Below are positions 57,463 to 64,000 of a stretch of DNA of 64,000 nt, one piece after another. Made by a program: the position numbers and the translations under genes. Each line of letters opens with the position of its first letter. Position 1 is the stretch's first letter. The notes below the pieces were generated by a model, which saw nothing but the letters and a program-made list of their open reading frames with translations, was not told the origin of the DNA and searched no databases. Origin of the DNA: Leuctra nigra (taxonomy: Eukaryota; Arthropoda; Insecta; Plecoptera; Leuctridae); NCBI GenBank assembly GCA_934045905.1, contig OW203773.1:19145246-19209245 (forward strand), in the 5' to 3' direction.

Positions 57463-58708
57463 TGAAACCTGCGGGATTTGGCTCAGAGGGTAGAACACAA
57501 AGAATCAGCAATATTATAATTTGTTTATTACAAAGAAAATAAATGTTCATTGATGTGAAAAGAGCAATCAAAAATTATGAAAAACAATATTACGTTCGAT
57601 ACGTCGGCAGTAGTGATGATGTCGTCTGGTTTGTTTACTTCCGCGTAAACAAGTGGATGGCGTTGACTCTTGCGTAGTGTGTCCCGTGAACTCCAGTCCA
57701 CCAGCAGAATGAAATGACTGGATATGTCACCTCCTTCAGCTGCGATGCGATGATGTTGTCTAATAACCCCTTGGTTACCAGGACGTCCAGCAGTCCGTGC
57801 ACAAGGAGTGACCTCCTCGAGCAGTTGGATCAAGTTGGCTCAGGCTGATGACGTTCGTGGCTGCAGACTCGTCGGTTTCTCCCGGAGTTGCAATTCACTA
57901 ACTTTTATACTTTAACATTTACTGACTTTAATGTTGAAACTGTTCAGTTGATCACTTGTAACTTGAAATTGTCTTAATGCGATATTATTTGCCTCAGCAT
58001 TAGGCTTGAAGTTTGAATTTACTGGGTTGACGTTTATACAAAAATGTTATTTTAATGTTTACCTTCGATCACATCGGCACTGTCTCGCTGAAATTATACT
58101 ATGTTGCGTGCACAAGGCTTCACGGTTCGCGAGGCAGGTCTCACTGCTCTGAGAAAACTCCGACTGATGATGTTTGGCTGGTAGCCTGACGTTTTATACC
58201 CTCTGACATCGTTTTCCCTCCAAAGAATCTGATTGGTTGGTTTCGTACACGTGGTAGCTAATTTTAGACATTCTGTCATTTCTAAAGCCCGCGAAACGAC
58301 TTTCTTTCTGCACGTAGGCCCATGCTCTTCTTGGAATCACTGAAAACTAGTCTGGCTGACTGGTTTTGTAGCGTTATCACAATGACTGGTTCACTTGTTA
58401 TTACGTGGTGACATCACAATTTAGGTAAGGTCACATACTTTTTATATGGATTCACTCACTTTCTTGATATAATTGCACATTGTTAAACTTATTTGATTGC
58501 TCGTTATATTTTTGTCTATATTTTGATTGCTGTTGAATTTTAAAGATTGTAAGTTTACATAATGATTCTAATTAATTACTTTGTGTTCAGTTAACCTTGA
58601 CTCTAAGAATGCCATGCTACAAGCTTGTTTATTCTTTAAACCTATTTCAAGCAAACATTATTATTTTTTAAAGTTAATTTTCTAACCTAGATAGGCCAAC
58701 TTGTTACA
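57463..58708 (-). repeat. 3' LTR of element 2
   Basis: 1,246 bp, TG...CA on the minus strand, with TATAAAA at 58198-58192 and AATAAA near 57535. Confidence 0.93.
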
Positions 58709-59049
58709 GAGCCCCCTGAATTCTTGTTGTTCACCTTTTGACTGAAGTCAAATTTGAAACACATTGAAATTTTGAATGAGAAAATGGTGATAAAACAAGG
58801 ATTCACATAGAGACTGGACTATCTAGCAGGAATAATCTCTTCCTTTTGACAAACAAAAAGTTTCCTTCAACAGATGTAAGTTTATTTCCCCTTACAGCTG
58901 TCTAATCTAAACCTGAATGAATGAACTCACCCCTCCATCTACCAAAACAAAAACAAACCTCATCCTACCTCCCGGAAACGATGCTCGACTCAACCCTCTC
59001 TCTTATCACAGTCCCGTTATTGGCCTAGTGACCTACTCTTGCTGGGTCA

Positions 59050-60966
59050 TCATACTGCGACCATAACATCAACATTGCTGTTGTCATCATTAGGAATCAG
59101 CTGCTCGACGTATTGTTTTTCTATCTTCCGTCCACGATCGAATGGGAATGAAACTTTGGCATCTTCTTGAACATCTTGCGTTGGCCCTATTGAAATTACC
59201 TCAACTAGGTGTGTCCAGAAGAATTCTTCACGCTTATTCCTTGCAGTGGTTGATGTATAAGTTTCATTTTCTTTCTTGACTTCCGTTTCAGTTTCTTCGT
59301 TACTTTCTTCATCTTGAAAGTCTTTATCTTCAATTTGTAGAGATTCTTGCATCAACGGACATGTAATCTTCATCATTTCTTCGTATGCAATTTCTTCGAG
59401 CATTTCCATGTTTGCTACGTAATCGAAGGGTTGTATTTTCTCGTCATAACTGGTTTCGGTCAACTCGTCGTTCAATGTTATTAATAACTTGTCATTCATT
59501 CGTTCAGTAATACTTGCGGCAGGAATCGAAATAAGCTCCGCACAAAAGTTGTAATTTTCGCTCTTCTCAAATTCTTGGACAAAACTAGACTCGGATTTAA
59601 CTAATTGTTCTTGATCTGCTGCTTTTTCTTCAATAGCTATGGTTTCAGTAACCATCTCAATAATCTCAATAATCTCCTCAATATCTTCAAGATTCTCAAT
59701 AATCTTCACATCTTCAGTACGACCTTTGCGTCTGAAATCAACAAATTCTTCCTCCTCCAAATTCAATTCAACAACAACATTACAGTTCAGATCCTCCACA
59801 CAACAAACAGTCTCCATTTCATCGCCGTCAAACTCAATATTGACCAAGGCTTGTCTAGTCACCTCAAATTCTTCATTTTCATCTCGTGAATTGTTCACGG
59901 TTTCCTCTGCAACTCCCTGTACCAAACATTCTGGAATGACTTCATCTTCGAACGATTCGTTTTCTTGACTCTCTGCTTTCTTTACAGCGTCTTCTTTAAC
60001 ACCTTCAATGACAACTTCACATGTCTTCAGCTGGTCTAAATCTTCTTGCTCTTTCGTGATGACGTCGTTGTTCTGCAACTTAACTTTCTCAACTTCAAAT
60101 TGTTCACAGGGTTCTTCGAAATTATCTTGTGGAAGTATAATCTCGGCATCTTCTTCATTTTTCTCTTGTACTGAAATATCAGCGATTTCAACACGATTCT
60201 GACTCTGAATCTTCGTTTCTTCTTCTTCCTTCTTCTGTGTCTTGGGCAGACAAAAATCTTGAACATCTTCTTGCGGCGTTGTAACCTCATAAAAACTTTC
60301 AACTTTGTCAGGCTGCTCACAGCTCTGCTCAGAATTCACATCTGATTGCAACCTATTGCAGACAACTTCTTCTTCTTCTCTCGTTAAAACATCTGCTTCG
60401 AATGCAGCGTCTTTCTCCAGTTCATCCTTCCATTTTCTTGAAACTTCACGGACGTATTCTATGAGATTTACGCGTTCCCAATGCCACAATTGCTTCAAAT
60501 CTTCACTTTCCGAATCTGCATAATCATCATAATATTCTGCTCCGTACACGTGGTCATCATATTCGGAAGTTTGCTTGGGATACGTTTCCTCTGCTTCATA
60601 TTTGTATTCCCAATTTCTTTCCCAATTTTCGTCTTGTTTCTCGTATCTCCTAAGTAATTCTGCCCTTGCCCTTTTACTAATCTGCGCATTTTCTTCTGTC
60701 CTGTCGTGACAAATACTCATCAACTCTTCCTCATCCAATGTAGCAAATTCTTTCATCGTCCATTTTTCTTCTCTTCTTCTTTCAAATTCTATATAGATTC
60801 TTCTTGACAATTCATCAATTCGTTCTGTTCTCATTAAATGGTATAAATCCCGATTACTAAACTCGCAGAATTCTAATTTGACACTTCTATTTTCTTCTTG
60901 TTCTTCATATTCTTTCTTATTTAGCTCGACCCAGGATTTCCAATATTCTTCATCTTTTTCATCCAT
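59050..60966 (-). CDS. ORF2-type protein of LTR element 2
   Basis: 638 aa, uninterrupted. Rich in Glu, Asp and Lys, mostly acidic. The N-terminus (EEYWKSWVELNKKEYEEQEE, RDLYHLMRTERIDELSRRIY) and residues about 155-210 (NLIEYVREVSRKWKDELEKD) look helical; the latter aligns with the start of ORF2 in element 1. The middle is a long variable acidic stretch (IEDIEE/IIEIIEM-type repeats). The C-terminus has TYTSTTA and [10 protein letters not shown], shared with element 1. No Gag, protease, RT, RNase H or integrase motif. The frame is preceded by a TAA four codons upstream, so it is not a simple Gag fusion here. Function unknown; an open frame this long in a young element suggests it is, or recently was, used. 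Confidence 0.7.
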   Translation of the reverse strand: MDEKDEEYWKSWVELNKKEYEEQEENRSVKLEFCEFSNRDLYHLMRTERIDELSRRIYIEFERRREEKWTMKEFATLDEEELMSICHDRTEENAQISKRARAELLRRYEKQDENWERNWEYKYEAEETYPKQTSEYDDHVYGAEYYDDYADSESEDLKQLWHWERVNLIEYVREVSRKWKDELEKDAAFEADVLTREEEEVVCNRLQSDVNSEQSCEQPDKVESFYEVTTPQEDVQDFCLPKTQKKEEEETKIQSQNRVEIADISVQEKNEEDAEIILPQDNFEEPCEQFEVEKVKLQNNDVITKEQEDLDQLKTCEVVIEGVKEDAVKKAESQENESFEDEVIPECLVQGVAEETVNNSRDENEEFEVTRQALVNIEFDGDEMETVCCVEDLNCNVVVELNLEEEEFVDFRRKGRTEDVKIIENLEDIEEIIEIIEMVTETIAIEEKAADQEQLVKSESSFVQEFEKSENYNFCAELISIPAASITERMNDKLLITLNDELTETSYDEKIQPFDYVANMEMLEEIAYEEMMKITCPLMQESLQIEDKDFQDEESNEETETEVKKENETYTSTTARNKREEFFWTHLVEVISIGPTQDVQEDAKVSFPFDRGRKIEKQYVEQLIPNDDNSNVDVMVAV

Positions 60967-61008
60967 CGTAAAAGTTCTTTACGACTTGTTCTTCAGTTTT
61001 CTGGATCT

Positions 61009-61260
61009 TTACATCTTCTTCAGACGACTTCCGTCAACAATCATCAGCGACTGGGTTAGGTCATTTCTGTCGATGCCTAATCTGGTTCCCACGCTATCAA
61101 TAACAACAAACTTGTTCCCATGACAATTAACTACACAGTTGATGTTTCTGCCCCCCTCTATCACCTGAATACTCGTGACCTCTGACTCACTAAGCTCTGC
61201 CCCCTCTACAGTATCATCTAAATTCACAGTTGACGATAAACTTGCATCTCGATCTGCCAT
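61009..61260 (-). CDS. Truncated Gag N-terminus of LTR element 2
   Basis: 83 aa. It begins [20 protein letters not shown], matching the first 20 residues of the element 1 Gag, then diverges after about 40 residues into a sequence without known motifs (VVNCHGNKFVVIDSVGTRLG). The coiled-coil, capsid and Asn-rich parts are absent. Likely the result of internal recombination or deletion. Confidence 0.65.
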   Translation of the reverse strand: MADRDASLSSTVNLDDTVEGAELSESEVTSIQVIEGGRNINCVVNCHGNKFVVIDSVGTRLGIDRNDLTQSLMIVDGSRLKKM

Positions 61261-61465
61261 CGTAACAGATGTAATGAACTAACATGCACAAATCTACAGT
61301 TGGCTTTATCTTTACGTTAACGGGTTGATTCTATGTAAAATTTCCAAATACATGAAAATTTTACGCAATGCCTGTGTCCACAAGTTTCAGAACAACTGAG
61401 TAACTCTTTCACAATCAAGAAAACAATTATTTCTGTCAAAACAATTGCTCCCAGGAATGTTATTC

Positions 61466-61487
61466 GAGCCCCACACGTTGAGCGCCA
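61466..61487 (-). other. Primer binding site of element 2
   Basis: TGGCGCTCAACG followed by TGTGGGGCTCG on the minus strand, directly after the LTR. One base differs from element 1 in the tRNA-Lys match. Confidence 0.7.
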
Positions 61488-61488
61488 C

Positions 61489-62734
61489 TGAAACTTGCGG
61501 GATTTTGCTCAGAGGGTAGAACACAAAGAATCAGCAATATTATAATTTGTTTATTACAAAGAAAATAAATGTTCATTGATGTGAAAAGAGCAATCAAAAA
61601 TTATGAAAAACAATATTACGTTCGATACGTCGGCAGTAGTGATGATGTCGTCTGGTTTGTTTACTTCCGCGTAAACAAGTGGATGGCGTTGACTCTTGCG
61701 TAGTGTGTCCCGTGAACTCCAGTCCACCAGCAGAATGAAATGACTGGATATGTCACCTCCTTCAGCTGCGATGCGATGATGTTGTCTAATAACCCCTTGG
61801 TTACCAGGACGTCCAGCAGTCCGTGCACAAGGAGTGACCTCCTCGAGCAGTTGGATCAAGTTGGCTCAGGCTGATGACGTTCGTGGCTGCAGACTCGTCG
61901 GTTTCTCCCGGAGTTGCAATTCACTAACTTTTATACTTTAACATTTACTGACTTTAATGTTGAAACTGTTCAGTTGATCACTTGTAACTTGAAATTGTCT
62001 TAATGCGATATTATTTGCCTCAGCATTAGGCTTGAAGTTTGAATTTACTGGGTTGACGTTTATACAAAAATGTTATTTTAATGTTTACCTTCGATCACAT
62101 CGGCACTGTCTCGCTGAAATTATACTATGTTGCGTGCACAAGGCTTCACGGTTCGCGAGGCAGGTCTCACTGCTCTGAGAAAACTCCGACTGATGATGTT
62201 TGGCTGGTAGCCTGACGTTTTATACCCTCTGACATCGTTTTCCCTCCAAAGAATCTGATTGGTTGGTTTCGTACACGTGGTAGCTAATTTTAGACATTCT
62301 GTCATTTCTAAAGCCCGCGAAACGACTTTCTTTCTGCACGTAGGCCCATGCTCTTCTTGGAATCACTGAAAACTAGTCTGGCTGACTGGTTTTGTAGCGT
62401 TATCACAATGACTGGTTCACTTGTTATTACGTGGTGACATCACAATTTAGGTAAGGTCACATACTTTTTATATGGATTCACTCACTTTCTTGATATAATT
62501 GCACATTGTTAAACTTATTTGATTGCTCGTTATATTTTTGTCTATATTTTGATTGCTGTTGAATTTTAAAGATTGTAAGTTTACATAATGATTCTAATTA
62601 ATTACTTTGTGTTCAGTTAACCTTGACTCTAAGAATGCCATGCTACAAGCTTGTTTATTCTTTAAACCTATTTCAAGCAAACATTATTATTTTTTAAAGT
62701 TAATTTTCTAACCTAGATAGGCCAACTTGTTACA
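61489..62734 (-). repeat. 5' LTR of element 2
   Basis: 1,246 bp. It carries the core promoter (TATAAAA at 62224-62218, TCAGTC initiator downstream) that would drive element RNA leftwards. A donor-like CGAAG|GTAAAC lies about 100 bp after the initiator. Confidence 0.93.
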
Positions 62735-62738
62735 AGGG

Positions 62739-63804
62739 TTTCCAGGATTACGTCATAGGAATGAGAATTTGTAGTAATTCATACCAAAGATAAGTGATAC
62801 AACCAGCAATTTAAATATTTGCCCCTTACCGTATGATATAATTAGATATTCTTGATTAAAGTTCCACTTTTACAACATAAGATAACACATGGAGACATGA
62901 AATCATCCCAGAATATTGACCTTAAATTCCTCCTAAAACCGCAAGAGGAATGACAAAATATAATGTTTAGAATAAGACTTCCGTCTGAAAATATAGGGTC
63001 ACCGGCCGAATAAGAAAGAAAATTTTAACATAAATCTGACAACGTTGCACTACAAATATGAACTATTTTGGCATAGTTTAATTGGAACTTCAATTAAATA
63101 ATTGGAGCATACAGTAAGATATAATGGTTTTATGCTGTTGTTTGAGTCATTGTTTCATCAGAAATTTGTGGGTATGAATTACAGCGAATTCTAAGCACCA
63201 TGGCTGGAGCCCTGGGTCCACTTTAATGACTGGATGTATTTTTGACATTGTTTTGCGAATAGAAGTAATTTGCTTCCTGATGTTTTAGTGCTGTTATTAC
63301 AAACTCCGTAACTAATAAAATGTGTTTGGTGCACCGCTTTTCTTGGGTCTTCCACGCACTGGTATTATTTTTAAAACTCATAAAAGGTATCCTGAATTAA
63401 AGAAAACAGCAGAAAAAACTAATGTTATGTTACACAAAAAGCTTGTTGAAAATAACTACACACTCGTTTTCTTTCTTTTCCTTATTGCTTTTAATTATAA
63501 CAGAAACTGATTTCTCAAGTACACTGACAGCATTAGCACAGGTTGAAGTCAGAAAGTAAGCAATCAAAATGGCCGCCGAGCTAGCTTCTGCATTCTATAA
63601 TAGTTTCTGCGCATCATCTTGCTCACGCTGGCAGGTAGACTTGCCACTCCAGTACACCAGTACTATTTATAACTCCATGCTCTAGGAATGGACTAATATT
63701 CCTACAATAGGATTCAAGAAAAACGATGAAAATGGAGTAAATATTTTATTGAATTCTAAAACAACCTGGACATAACATATCACTTGGGAGTAGATGCACA
63801 CTGT
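62739..63804. other. Intergenic DNA, nothing firm
   Basis: AT-rich. GACTTGCCACTCCAGTACAC near 63640 has a dispersed-repeat look, but no second copy is in the window. A 62-codon frame at 63322-63510 lacks recognisable domains. Confidence 0.4.
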
Positions 63805-63936
63805 CCTGGGTTGCGATCGTGTAAAATGACAACTTACTTGTCGCAGTGACAACCTTCTCACTCAATGTTATTCACGGCCTTCTAGGGTCTTGTCACCGTG
63901 ACAAGGAGTTGTTATTTTACACGATCGCAGCCCTGG
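63805..63936. mobile_element. Short MITE with about 43-bp inverted ends
   Basis: GTTGCGATCGTGTAAAATGA and its inverted partner (TATTTTACACGATCGCAGC) face each other, and the match extends to TTGTC.C.GTGACAA. CCTGG on both sides is a probable 5-bp target duplication. Superfamily uncertain. Confidence 0.7.
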
Positions 63937-64000
63937 CGTTCGCTTCATTCTTGGTCTTCCATGACGACTGTATGAACCTACAGCTTGAGGTCCTTGCAAG

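Larger units (their letters stand above)
57463..62734 (-). mobile_element. LTR retroelement 2 (same family as element 1, no pol)
   Basis: AGGG duplication at 57459-57462 and 62735-62738. The two LTRs are both 1,246 bp and almost identical (a few differences at the inner edge near 61494-61505), so insertion is recent. The internal 2,780 bp has a primer site, an 83-aa Gag N-terminal remnant, a 638-aa ORF2 relative, and the purine tract. The capsid domain and all pol functions are missing. Both LTRs keep TATA, initiator and poly(A) signals, so it should be transcribed. It would need Gag and Pol in trans. Confidence 0.92.

Noticed and set aside
59605..60523. Plus-strand frames opposite the 638-aa ORF
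   Set aside because: Ser/Phe-rich shadows of Glu/Lys codons on the coding strand.
63322..63510. 62-codon frame near the right edge
   Set aside because: Short, AT-rich, ends in a hydrophobic stretch typical of random T-rich DNA; no homologue recognised.

Overview
The window looks like animal nuclear DNA, almost certainly arthropod and probably insect. It is AT-rich, genes are split by introns of up to about 22 kb, and most of the sequence is decayed transposons, MITEs and fold-back repeats. No bacterial operon or CRISPR is present. The transposon mix would suit a hemipteran or similar insect, but the order cannot be fixed from this window alone.

Host genes: two minus-strand astacin-family secreted zinc metalloproteases lie head to tail. 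Gene A (exons 1-4 at 30376-30604, 24380-24534, 1764-1908 and 401-534) runs off the left edge. Gene B (exons 1-5 at 48809-49010, 46892-47043, 43397-43556, 41319-41452 and 40258-40356) is complete at 248 aa, with a TATA box and an AATAAA. Intron phases are identical, so they are tandem paralogues. Gene A has been inflated to more than 30 kb by insertions. The end of its exon 2 has been amplified into a 7-copy, 122-bp tandem array carrying repeated splice donors. A possible first exon on the plus strand (12666-12757) and a 79-aa ORF (56863-57102) are the only other candidate host genes, both uncertain.

Mobile elements with clear boundaries: (1) two related minus-strand LTR retroelements, 17523-22296 and 57463-62734, with 4-bp target duplications, a tRNA-Lys-type primer site and no pol. 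The first has a Gag-like ORF that overlaps a second ORF through what looks like a complete -1 ribosomal frameshift signal. The second has almost identical LTRs and a 638-aa relative of that second ORF. (2) A 5,230-bp PIF/Harbinger transposon (49831-55060) with 54-bp perfect inverted repeats, a TTA duplication, a four-exon DDE transposase and a convergent four-exon MADF gene. It appears intact. (3) A CR1/jockey-group LINE (about 34540-39075), frameshifted and split by a 735-bp hAT-type insert. Fragments of at least one other LINE family are also present. (4) Four hAT-type non-autonomous elements whose interiors are built from short repeats. (5) A Helitron-like family with a terminal hairpin and CTAG ends. 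(6) Tc1/mariner-, Harbinger- and fold-back-type MITEs.

The least expected signals are the G GGA AAC / 7-nt spacer / 7-bp stem at the Gag-ORF2 junction, the family of long charged ORF2 proteins that replaces pol, and the exon-intron-junction minisatellite in astacin gene A. All product names come from motif reading by eye; no database search was possible.
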